DNA of 64,000 bases from Paramacrobiotus metropolitanus. Taxonomy: Eukaryota > Tardigrada > Eutardigrada > Parachela > Macrobiotidae. The notes under the pieces are model-generated. The model searched no databases. It was given only the letters and a program-made list of their open reading frames with translations, and was not told the origin of the DNA. The translations under genes were made by a program, and so were the position numbers. Below, one piece after another: positions 23,335-33,502 of this stretch (positions are counted from its first letter, which is position 1; every line of letters begins with the position of its first letter). The stretch covers positions 868,001-932,000 of the forward strand of contig NW_026570227.1 of assembly GCF_019649055.1 (NCBI RefSeq), in the 5' to 3' direction.

Positions 23335-26248
23335 CTGCTTCTACTGTGGACACCAGTACAAGCATCAGTTCAGTGTCGCTGCTTTCCCGGGGATGCATGT
23401 TGGCCTAGCGCTGACGAGTGGAGTGCGCTAAACGTCACTTTGGGCGGGAAACTTATTGTGACTGTGCCAACAGGTACGTATCCACCGAAATTTACTGCCT
23501 GTAAAAATTTCAAAAACTAGTTGTTCTACAGCGCATCCATGCTACGTCGGACACGCCTCCGAATGTCTCAGCATCAAAGCCAGTTATAAAAAAGAGGACT
23601 ACTTAAGTAGTAAACCGGGCAGTATGCACTACTTCAACTGGGAAGAACTGAACGATCAGCAATGCCCACTGGAACACGAAGCACTATCTAACGCCACGTG
23701 TCAACAGGGGCGTGTCCCGGCCTTCGCCGTGGACGCCCACACTGTCGACCACATCCGCGCCGCCCTCCATTTTGCCACGCAACACAACCTGCGTGTGGTC
23801 GTTAAGAGTACCGGCCATGATTATCTGGGACGGAGTACGGCTGCCGGCGCGCTGATGATCTGGATGAGAAACTTCCAGGGAGACATCCAGACGAAAGCGT
23901 CCTTTATGCCGTACGGCTGTAACGATACGGTTTCTCGCAGTCCTGGTGCGGTTATTACGGTTCCCGCTGGCAAAGTGTGGAAAGATGTCTATGAAACGGT
24001 CAGCCGTAACTCTAAGCCTATAATATCATGTACAGATCAGGACGAATTCCCTGTCTGGCACATATCATCACGCATAGTGTTGGGTCGGCCCGGCCCGGCG
24101 CGGCCCGGCCCGTGTAAGAGGGCCGGGCCGTCGTTTGCACGGCCCGGGCCGCGGGCCGATCCGGGCTGCGGCCCGACATGTCCCCGGGCCGTCTTGCAGC
24201 ACAGTAATATTTCATTCCCGGATGTCATTATGCAAGCGGCTACAGCGGGTATGTCAACGGAAAAATAGACGGATTTTCGCCTAGAAACGATGCTGTGAAA
24301 ATTAAGAAAAACTCATCGAAAACTACTAAATTTAAGTAAATCCCAATGAAATTTTCTGTTTTTCTACGTCTTCTTCCATATTTAACGTTTACAGCGGGCC
24401 ACGGCCCGGGCCGAGGGCCGAGGGCCGCGGCCCGGCGCGGCCCTCCCAAAAGGGCCGGGCCGGCCCAACACTAATCACGCAGTTGATTTTATGGTCTGAC
24501 GGTCTGCCCAAAATGAATAATTTCAAATATCTTATTTTCTCAAACTGTTCATAATTCAATTATTTTTTAAAATATTTTTTAATTACTGTAACTTGATTCT
24601 TTAATTAATCAGTTAATCCTGTTTGTTTACTTATCAATTTATTTATGGTGATAACTCCGTGCATACCTTTCACTACCTTTCGCTCTCTTCGCTTTCTCTC
24701 ACTCCACCCACAGCCTTTTCCGGCACTGTCTGTAAATCCGTTAACTGCGTGTGCGCAAGGGAATTACTTTGTGTCTGTTTGTTTTTAGCATACAGTATTT
24801 CGCTAAATATTTTGTAAATGGTGTAGATCCTTCACATCACCAATCTAGCCGTAGGGTTACGATTTTAGTGGTATTGGTAGGGAGCACGACAAAAATTAAC
24901 ATGGGAACATGTCTCCCCGGAAGTCCACATAATTTTCGGTCTTCCTAATGTAGTTTCGAAATCCCCAGATTTAGCAAAGGATTATTTTTTTAACCGTTAT
25001 GTTCCCAGATTGAACGGGAATTCAACCATACCCAATGGATGGTGGGCGGGCACTGTCCATCCATCAGCGCCGTGGGCGGGTTCACTCTCGGCGGCGGGCA
25101 CAGCATCCTGAGTCCGGCGTGGGGTTTGGCCGTGGAGAACATGCTGGAAGCAACGGTGGTGACCGCGGATGGTCAGCATCTGACCGCCAACGCCTGCCAC
25201 AACCCGGACTTGTTTTTCGCGTTACGCGGAGGTGGTGGTGGCACGTTCGGCGTCGTCACATCGGTTACCTACGAGCTGCATCCGGTGCCGCACGGATTCT
25301 GGTCGTACTCGTTCGTTGTGGTCAATGCCAATCCAACCGGGACCTTAACAGCCAGTCAACTGGAAATAATAGTGGAGGAACTGGCGGCATACACATTCAC
25401 GATGATGTCATTAGGATGGGGCGGTTATTTGATGTATAATCCGAAATTCGGCGCGAGCTTTTTGTTTCTTATACCGGCATTGAAAGCTGAACACACGGCT
25501 GGCGGAGTGGTACAGTGGTTGATTGACAGTTTGGAGGAAAAACAGGCAGCAGCGGAATTCGTCGTGGAACCATTCGGTAACGCTTCGTTCTTCCAGCGTT
25601 TCCCCAGCTTTAAAGTACGTTGAGATTTATCCAGAAGAATTTATCAAAGTTTCAAATTGTACTTGGTTTTACTGGTAGGCATGGAAAGCCTGGACGGATA
25701 CGCTCGGGATCCTGGATGATTTCGATGCATCCGGGTTCCGCATGAGTCTCGGTTCGCGCCTGATCCCCGACTACATTTATGAGCCACAATATGTGGCAAA
25801 GAAAGTCGTGCTGGGTGCTTTGAAAAACGGTCTGGAAAACGGTTTCACCCTGGCCATAGCCAGAGGATATGCGTCGGGAGAGAGAGATGACCTTATAATG
25901 GAGACCGCAGTGACGCCAGCGTGGCGGAGGGCGGATTTCTTGGCTGGTCTCTCCATTCGTTGGAACGCGACAGCCACTCCCGCCGAAATCGCAGCCAAAC
26001 AGGCGGCGCTCAACAGCGGACTGCAGGTGTGGCGCGACGCGTTCCCCCATGCGGGAGTGTACCTGAATGAAATCGGGTTGGATGAGCCAAACTGGCAGGA
26101 AGCCGCGTGGGGTGAGCATTACCCGAAATTGCTTAAAATCAAGCAACGAGTGGACCCAAACGGAGTCTTTCTCTGTCGAATGTGCGTCTGCAGTGAAGGA
26201 TGGGATTTGTCGGGACTGCGGACCTGCCGGGTGCGCCCAAATTCCTAA
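23335..26248 (+). CDS. Berberine-bridge-type FAD-linked oxidase, secreted
   Basis: Exons 23335-23473, 23532-23998, 25009-25614 and 25679-26248 join in phase (1,0,0) to about 593 residues. The first exon starts inside a signal peptide ([10 protein letters not shown]), so the start codon lies on an unseen upstream exon. After it comes [11 protein letters not shown], typical of fungal and bacterial members. The FAD-binding PCMH fold follows, with [11 protein letters not shown] (His for the 8-alpha FAD link) and [13 protein letters not shown] (Cys for the 6-S link), so a bicovalent flavin is expected. Then [12 protein letters not shown], and the C-terminal BBE motif [20 protein letters not shown]. 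Family members oxidise alcohols, sugars or alkaloids and pass electrons to oxygen. A short Cys-rich tail (CRMCVC) is unusual. The substrate is unknown. Similarity to microbial forms raises the question of ancient transfer, but the introns show it is resident in this genome. Confidence 0.82.
24067..24481. mobile_element. hAT-type MITE in intron 2 of the FAD oxidase
   Basis: The 8-bp target duplication ATCACGCA at 24067-24074 and 24474-24481 is perfect. The element (24075-24473, 399 bp) has inverted ends TAGTGTTGGG-CGGCCCGGCCC. An 8-bp duplication and a TAGNGTTGGG-like terminus fit the hAT superfamily. Both arms are built almost wholly of GGCCC/GGGCC words, and the middle is AT-rich. There is no transposase. 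Confidence 0.85.
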
Positions 26249-26480
26249 ATAACGTTGGCTATAGGCTTTTTTTGGTTTTGAGTTGGGTCGACTGAGTTCA
26301 TCTATGCCTCCCTTGTGTTTTTTGAATTAAACTTGATCTTAGTTTAATCTCTGGGAAAATCTTTACTGTCCGAAAGTTTGATTGTTTGCACCGCAGTTCA
26401 CTACTCGTATCACAAAAAAACTGGTGAGGAGAGAAGCGGCTCATGTACAGCGACAAAGACTTGCAAAGGATTTCAACACT
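26249..26480. other. 3' flank of the FAD oxidase
   Basis: No gene is supported. TTGAATTAAAC near 26320 is a possible degenerate polyadenylation region, not a canonical AATAAA. Confidence 0.3.
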
Positions 26481-26553
26481 TGCGCCGTGGTGCAGTGGTA
26501 CTGGCTGCGCGGATCTAACGACGTAGCCGGGGTTCGATTCTCCCATCGGTGCA
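26481..26553 (+). tRNA. tRNA-like Pol III unit (pseudo-tRNA or SINE head)
   Basis: The 73-base segment has a perfect A-box (TGGTGCAGTGG, 26488-26498), a near-perfect B-box (GGTTCGATTCT, 26531-26541) at the normal 32-base spacing, and a T5 terminator at 26554. The ends TGCGCCG and CGGTGCA pair over 7 bp. The T-arm stem has one mismatch and is out of register with the acceptor by two bases, and no clean D- or anticodon arm forms. No anticodon can be assigned. A decayed tRNA or tRNA-derived SINE is more likely than a working gene. Confidence 0.5.
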
Positions 26554-28700
26554 TTTTTCGGCCGTTTCTCGCTTTCCAGTGGACAGCGCTCTGCTTAATG
26601 ACTGATCGAAAACCTATTGCACAATGCACACAGGGAAGTAGCGGAACATTGCAACAATCTTATGCTGTAGACGAGAAAGCAAAAGGATTGAGACGATCAT
26701 TTAAGCGTCCAAACAGATCCAACTAAGCCTCCAACGGTTTTCAAACAGGTCAAAGGGACACGAAGCTTGCAACTGCCTACCATATAAACCAAGGCAAACC
26801 ATAAGAATTGCGAATTTATTTTTCAACACACACAGCAAAGAGCCCCATTCAGTGCTTGCAATCAAATAAAAAATGTGTCCCAATGAACATGAGAAGGGAC
26901 TGTGCACAATACACTCACAGCATTACCACGCATAATTTCCAAACGTAAACGTTGAAACAAAAAGCAAGTGGAACGACTCTTCGCCTGTTTTGATAAACAG
27001 TTTTCTACCGATCTCCTTTGACCAAACCACTGCGGCATCACCGTACGTATCCGTAGCCCATAATTTGAACCGAGCGCGAAGCGCGAGGTTCTGCAATTAA
27101 GCCTTTGTCAAGACTACATGCTCCATAGCAGAGTATATATTTCCACAAGTTCCACAGCAGAGTATGCCTGACTCCAAAAAGCTCGTACGTAACCCTCTTT
27201 CCTATGGGATTAGTGGAATTCCACACATCGATTCCATTTCCAGTGGTACATACCATTTTCAAGTGATAACGGAAATGCATAATTATTAGGATTGTATCGT
27301 ACCACACTCCCGGTATACGGTTCGGTAAACGATACAGGACACGTATCGGAACCGCATCGTTATACATTGTAGCGTCGCACTCATCAGGAAACGGTGTACG
27401 ATACAGTCGAGTCATGCTTTCGTGAAGAACGTAAAAAGTTTCCAATCAGCCTTGGCACTTTTTTGTATGAGATAAACTGCGTCCAGCTGTAAGTCATATC
27501 AAAAACTAAAAATCTGGGATTATTTTTCGATATCAGAACATCTAAATTTGAGCGCCAGTGAACTTCTAGGAGCATTTTAATTACCATAAGAAGTCTACGG
27601 AGTCTGAGTGAACAGCTCGCGCAGAGTACTCCAACTGCTCCGTAAGCTTAGCATAAACGCAAATGGCTGCAGAATCGTAATTTTTGGACAAACCGCTCAC
27701 TTGGTATCAAAAAAAACTAAAAATAATTTTATTCTTCTTTGATTTACTTTTGCTGGTTAATCAAGAATATTTAAAACTTGCTCTCTACCAATCAAAAATT
27801 TCGTGATTTGGCAACAACTGCAGCCTCCTTTGTTATGGAGGCCACCGCCACCGCGAGTGGTTGCATATCGCTGAGTTAATAACGGTATGCTTTGACGACA
27901 TCTGAGCCTTTACCGTCAATCCTATCGTCAAATTATCCGTAAGGGTACGCCAGAGGACGTGCGCGAGTCACCGTATATCGTACCGTCTATTGTAAGCCTT
28001 TTGTGTGTGCGACTACAATCTATTATATTATTATTATTAGTTCTGCTTCGCGTGTAATGCACCGGTTATCAACCACCACTAGTGTTACGCAGCAGCTGTT
28101 ATTTTAGTATGAGACAGAGCAAACGCTTGAATAACTGACAAACCGTGTCCCGGCATATACAACGCTCATGACTCATGGCGGCTCGCGTTAGGGAGCCGTT
28201 GCGTCTGTACGCTGTACAATACGCCAACTGTACGCCCACCAACGCCATGTTCAAGCGCGCATGAGAAATTTGAGATGACACGAGGTAAATGGACAAGTTT
28301 TCTCATTGATCGAATTTTTCACGTGTACAGCCGGTTGTGCATGTCTGTTGCATGGATCAGCAGACTTTATTTCCACACTTTTTTCTAAAGCTGTGCCACC
28401 TGTATGCTGCTTTTCAGCCTTGTATTCTGTATTATTACAGTGTCAACGTCATCAATTATAGTCACTAGTCAGGTACACAACCACTTTTATCATAAAAGTA
28501 CTTGTGTACGAGTAGAAAAACATCAGCTACTCATAAAGCTTCATGAGTAAATGAAGATTTTCTTCATCCACTTGGGAATCGCATAAAGTCATAAAGGTAT
28601 CTTCTTCTTTTGATTTTGCTGTGTCACTTAGTTTGGCACGCCATTTTTCGAACGCAGCCGAACCAGTTACACCGGTCCTGATTGCTGATTTTCGTTCAAC
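26554..28700. other. Long intergenic stretch
   Basis: I see no supportable gene across 2.1 kb. Short frames exist but none shows splice consensus or protein motifs. A small palindrome, GAGCGCGAAGCGCGAG, occurs near 27071. The stretch is AT-rich near 27700-27830. Confidence 0.4.
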
Positions 28701-30770
28701 ATGATGTTCTCCAAGAAAATTTACCATTGGAATGCTGTAAATGTCATGCAGAACGGGCTCTTCCAGCGCGGTCTTATAGTCGATAAACTGGAATTTGGAT
28801 GGGTTGTTGATTTTGGTGTTGCTGGCCAACAGCCGGAGGTTATCCCATACAGTCAGCAAATATTTTTGGATAACAACATCAGCGCAGCTGCATGCGGCAG
28901 CCAGGATCCATCGGACCGTCGAAGAATACTTCTTAAATTGTCAGCAAAACTGGCATGGACTTGGTACGAATGTACCGTATCGCCGAATTCAGCCCATCGA
29001 AATGACTATGCTCTAGTGGAAGTGTTCCATAAAAACGAGCGAATTGTCACTGTCGCTCGAGCCAATCGTCTCCACAGTCTTTCACACACAGGGATTTTAT
29101 TAGGAAAGGACGATATTGTTAAAGATGGATTTCCTGTACACCCGTCGTTCGCTCCTCATAGTTCGGAGGTGATTAATAAATGGAGAGCATATTTCCGTCG
29201 CACCCATCCTGTCGGAATAATATATAATCATATCACATTTCTTATGCCGCGTGATATGGCTCTGGACTGTGACAAAATAGTAAGTCAAAATTGCAGAGTT
29301 CGTAATGAATAGGACTGAGCACATGTACAGTAAAAAAAATCAACTGGCACGGAAAATGTGACAACGGTAATATTATTAAAAATTACAAGCAATGATCTGA
29401 GACGAACTCAGACGGTAAATATCGATTTACCTTGCATCGTTGCCATAATTGGGCAATATTATTTTGGAATGGTGTTGGAACTACCAACGACAAACTTTTA
29501 GTGACATCAGTCTTAGTAATTTAATACATTTTTATTACTCGTATGCAATTCGTTTTCTCTTATAGATAACGATGTTGAAGAGAGTGAAACCACAAGCGCT
29601 CATACATAAAAAGGAGGAATACGACATGCCGGACATAGATTGGTCGCTTTTTGACAGCGATGAGTTTCATTCATTGTACGATCGTCAGAGCCGAACAGGA
29701 GAGTTATGGGAATTATGGCAGCAGAAGCTGTCATATTTAACCAAAAAAACTGAGCTTGATAAAAAACGTTATCCTTCCATTAACGAAATTTCGCTCAATG
29801 TTCTTACGGATATAATGACGCTTCTCGATGGAAGACACCAAGCAACTGCACGTTCCGTGTGCTCTGCCTGGAACACCGCTGCGGTATCGGCTGACTGTGC
29901 TAAAAGTGTTACAGTTAATTATTCCCGCTGTATTCGCCCCCGAAATCCATATATGTTTATGTCGCTGCTGTGCCACTGCATCACTCCTGCAACGCAATAT
30001 GTCCTTTTTACCGGTCACGACATCCTTTCTTCGCTTCCATTACTCTCTGATCTACGAACCTTCAAACCGATGCCGCGGACATTTGTGTTCTCCAACACTA
30101 CACTTAGATGCAGTTTGCCATTTGAAGGCACCGTTGTGGATGCCCACGAAAAGACACTGGATAAGCTTCGCACGTCACTTGCACAAAATTATGGAGCCGT
30201 CTTTTAGCCGGTTGATTTTGTACAATGTCACACTGCGGGATTTCTTCGTACCTTCCAGCGTAGGTTTTGTGAATCGCAAAGCGATAGATCCAGCCTTTTT
30301 GGATTTGACCATTAGACGCGCCGCTGTGAACGTACACGAAGAAATCGCGTTTAGCGACGTGTTTAAGACAGCCGCGCCTGCACTTCCCGATTTCAACGTT
30401 TCGCCTTATCAAACTATTTTCCGGCGCCTGTCGGACTGGATTACCGATGCAAATGGCAATTCTGTTCGAGAAAAGGAGATCATGACCGTAAGTATACGCT
30501 TGAAAGGTTTTGTAAAAATATGCTCACGTTGGGTGTATGAAACATTAATTCAAATAATTATCGTATTTATTTTCATTATCGGAGGTTTCAAAGAAATGGG
30601 AAACAGGCGATATTTACTTCGAACGACATACGGAAGGGACTGAACTGGTGGTAAACTTTAACGAAAACGCGACAAAGTTGCACCGAATCACCTTTTGGGC
30701 ACTGCTAGCATTGTCGAGGACGTTGACGCCAGAACGAGAGCGTTCGCTTCGCCGCTGTGTTGAGTACTAG
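28701..30770 (+). pseudogene. F-box protein gene with one frame break
   Basis: Exons 28701-29279, 29566-30487 and 30585-30770 join in phase 0 with GTAAGT-type donors. Exon 1 encodes a basic/hydrophobic module (RGLIVDKLEFGWVVDFG) of unknown type. Exon 2 contains an F-box (EISLNVLTDIMTLLDGRH, then RSVCSAWNTAA), which normally binds Skp1 in an SCF ubiquitin ligase. About 110 residues later the frame ends at 30205-30207, while a second frame continues the protein (FSRLILYNVTLRDFF) to the next donor. This implies a one-base-type frame break near 30180-30200. Exon 3 (SKKWETGDIYFERH) is open to its stop. Either a young pseudogene or a sequence error is possible. The start is the first ATG of the frame (ATGATG). 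The giant LTR element begins only 191 bases downstream in opposite orientation. Confidence 0.6.
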
Positions 30771-31007
30771 TGAAAGGAGAGCATCGATGAAAACAGTGAC
30801 TTGAATCCAGTCGACAAACGTGCGTACCAATTGAAGCCCATAGCGAGACTTTGACTGTGGAGATGCGTTTACTGCTGATAACATTTGCAAGAGAGAGATT
30901 ACCCGCGTATTGACAACAAAAATGGAACGGACTTAACAACTGCAATAAGTCCCCAAATGATTGTCAGATAGACACAGAAGCAGATGGAAAATGGGGCAAA
31001 TATAGCC

Positions 31008-31013
31008 TTTATT
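31008..31013 (-). promoter_or_regulatory. AATAAA polyadenylation signal in the LTR
   Basis: A canonical AATAAA reads on the minus strand (TTTATT on the plus). The same word is preserved in the 5' LTR at the matching place. Its position near the LTR's downstream end is what a retroelement transcript needs. Confidence 0.6.
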
Positions 31014-31210
31014 GTGATAACAATAAAGCAACAACAACACAAAACCAACAGAAAACCCAATGCGGGAAAAGCTGGAAAAAGTGCCTGCAGTGCGCTGGTG
31101 AGGAATCGTGATTAATGATTCCGCGTGCTGCGGGTATGCAACAACTGATGCTGCAAAGCATGGAATCGCCCGTAGGCGCAGGGCTCCACCCCCAAGAGTG
31201 CAGAGAAATG

Positions 31211-31226
31211 CGCTGATTGGTCAGCG
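31211..31226 (-). promoter_or_regulatory. CCAAT box inside a perfect inverted repeat (LTR)
   Basis: CGCTGACCAATCAGCG on the minus strand has arms CGCTGA/TCAGCG around CCAA. The counterpart in the 5' LTR is at 53961-53976, unchanged. A GTATACTTT TATA-like word lies about 15 bases upstream on the minus strand. A promoter role is inferred. Confidence 0.4.
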
Positions 31227-31351
31227 TAGACAAAGTATACGCTGAGTAAGCAGCGTAATAGCGCGGCACGAATGGAGTAACCATGTGCGGGCGGGCGACA
31301 GAGCAAAAGCCACAAGAGGTGTCTACCGCCTCGAGTGAGCGGTCTCTGACA

Positions 31352-33502
31352 TGCCTCTGGGCGGGAGTGGGAGCTCCTGCGAGCACCTTCCGACTCTGCC
31401 CTGGCCGACCCGGTAGGGTGCCAGGATCCGATACCCGGTAGGGCCGGATGCCACTTTGTCTCTAAACCCGGTAGGGTCGCTTCCTCCAGACCCGCGGTGC
31501 AGTGCACCGAACGGCCGAAATCTGGAGTGCACTCTGGTTGCTGGGGGTTCCAGTGGGGTTTGAAGGCTTGGTTGGTCGAACAAGTAAAAAAATAAAGTTT
31601 ATAAGGCTCATAGGTTAAACATCGAAATAAAAAGATCACAATTCCGGTGAGAATTAAAGAAAGTAAGATCATAGTTAGAGATCCCAAAGCCAATTCCTTT
31701 GGTTAAATGGCTAAATAAAAACATCATCTTTGGTTAATAAAGTCTAGAAAAACCAGGTTTGGTTAAAAAACTAGACGAAACAAAAGGCTTATTCCGACTA
31801 GGTGTACCACAGGGCCGCTTTTGTCCACAGGGGTCCTAGTCAACGGTCCGCTTTATCCGGTAGGATATGTCTGGTCCTGTGAATCCGGGGCGACGGTTCC
31901 CAGAGATGTCCACAGGGGTCCAGTGAAGTAATTCCAGCGGAGTTGTATGAGGAAGGCACGGTTGCATGCGCAAGGACAAGTTGTCCCCTTCCTGATTGTG
32001 GTGGACCAAGCCCGGTTGGGCGGTCCATGGTGGGCCAGAGTGATGTCTCTGGACAGGAGAGGTGCTCCTGTAGTGAAATGGACCAAACCCGTTAGGGTGG
32101 TCATAAAGGCTTTTAAATGATGCCTCTGAGCGGGAGGGTGCTCCTGCTATCCAAAATGGTATGCTTGGACCAATTCCGTTTGGATGGCCCATATGGGTCT
32201 CTAACTTGGACCGGTTTTGGCCTTGCATGCCGGTTTGGTCATGCACCTAGGTCCAAAAATCTTCTAAGTCCAGGAGGGCCATAATGGAAAAATTTCTAAG
32301 TCCGAGGACCAAGTGGTGTAATGGACCAAACCCGTTGGGGCGGTCCAAACTCGGTCTCTGACATGCTCTGGACCGGGATACAGGGTTCCGGAATGGTATG
32401 GCCTTGCTTCAGGCCTTTGCTGTGGTGTGGGTCCTGTATAACCGGGTTTTGGCTCTCCGATGTGGACTTAGTCGTTTGTTGATGAGCCACGTCATTGGAC
32501 GGGCCAAAAAACTTAGTCGATTTTCCAGTGGCCACGTCGTTGGACGGGCCAAAAGACTTAGTCGATTTTTCGACGGTCCAAGGTGTATGGCGGGCCAAAA
32601 GGACTTAATCGTTTTTTCGACGGTCCAAAGTGTATGGCGGGCCAAAAGGACTTAGTCGTTTTTTCGACGGTCCAAAGTTGATGGCGGGCCAAAGTTGGTC
32701 TGTCTCACTGGCCGTGGGCCATGAGTTGGCTACCATGTCCGATGAGTCAGGTAGGTTTCCCTGAGACCGTGGCCATAACAAAATTAAGTGGCGTCTGACG
32801 AAAACATCAGGTTGGCCGGGCCAAACTCCAAAAAATTAAGTTGTGGGCGCCGGTAAGCGTTTACCACAAAGGAGTCGGCCTGCTGACTAGAAGCATCCTC
32901 GTTTGGCCTCGGGGCGGTGCATCTTTTAGATGGGCCTCTGGGCGGTTTGTGGTGAGGATGTTGGACATGGCATGCAAAATGGGTATACCACAACTACTAT
33001 GTGGCTCCCGAACTCACTTGTCCCAGTCGCCTGGTATGGCAACTAAACTCGTGAGCCAACTATGGTCGGTTAGACTCATAGTGGGCCTGGTCCAACTTCT
33101 ATGGACCAGGACTTGGCCTTAGCTTGTCGCAACTTGTATGCGGGCCAGGCTGATCCACGGCTTGTCGCAACTTCTATGCGGGCCGTCGCCGCCTTCTGGG
33201 CGCTGGATCCTTTCCATGCCGGTGAACTTAGGCGTTGTGCCAAGTTCGGTCCGGTGGACTCCGTCGGATGGTCTGGGATGGCCGAGCCAAATTCATGGTC
33301 CCAGCCGCTAAGCCAGAGCCTATCCGGGGAATCCGGTTAAGATCCAGGGATTTAGGTCCGGTGAGGTAGACGGTACATGGCCGTAAGCCACGTTTGTTGG
33401 GCGAGGGTAACAACCGTTAGATTGCACCCATCATGGTGTTCAAGTCCGGTCCAGCTGATGTTGGTCCCTGTTTAGGGCCAACATGCAGGAATGGCCATTG
33501 GC
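31352..33502. other. 3' noncoding region of the giant element
   Basis: About 2.15 kb between the last ORF and the 3' LTR carry no long minus-strand frame. The region is rich in TGGACC/GGTCCA and CCCGNTAGGG words and contains the tandem array at 32501-32700. The bases just upstream of the 3' LTR (minus: CCCGCCCAGAGGCA) are not a good polypurine tract. Confidence 0.6.
32501..32700 (-). repeat. Tandem array, about five units of 45-47 bp
   Basis: The word GGGCCAAA starts at 32501, 32546, 32592, 32639 and 32686 (plus coordinates). Units share GGGCCAAAAGGACTTAGTCG, a T-run and CGACGGTCCAAAGTGTATGG. It lies in the 3' noncoding part of the giant element, between the last ORF and the LTR. Confidence 0.88.

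Larger units (their letters stand above)
30962..31351 (-). repeat. 3' LTR of the giant element
   Basis: This is a 390-bp repeat with TG...CA ends and the inverted termini TGTCAGA/TCTGACA. By eye it differs from the 5' LTR by about seven substitutions and four short indels. It contains AATAAA on the minus strand at 31013-31008, placed to act as the polyadenylation signal, about 46 bases before the LTR end. Confidence 0.95.

Noticed and set aside
24018-24449. Pro/Gly/Arg-rich frames in intron 2 of the FAD oxidase
   Set aside because: Translations of the GGCCC repeats in the hAT MITE arms.
28527-28859. 110-codon minus-strand frame over the F-box gene start
   Set aside because: Antisense shadow of the 5' part of the F-box gene; no splice or motif support.
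31352-31380. Polypurine tract next to the 3' LTR
   Set aside because: Minus-strand bases upstream of the LTR are pyrimidine-rich (CCCACTCCCGCCC); no convincing purine run, so the plus-strand primer site remains unidentified.
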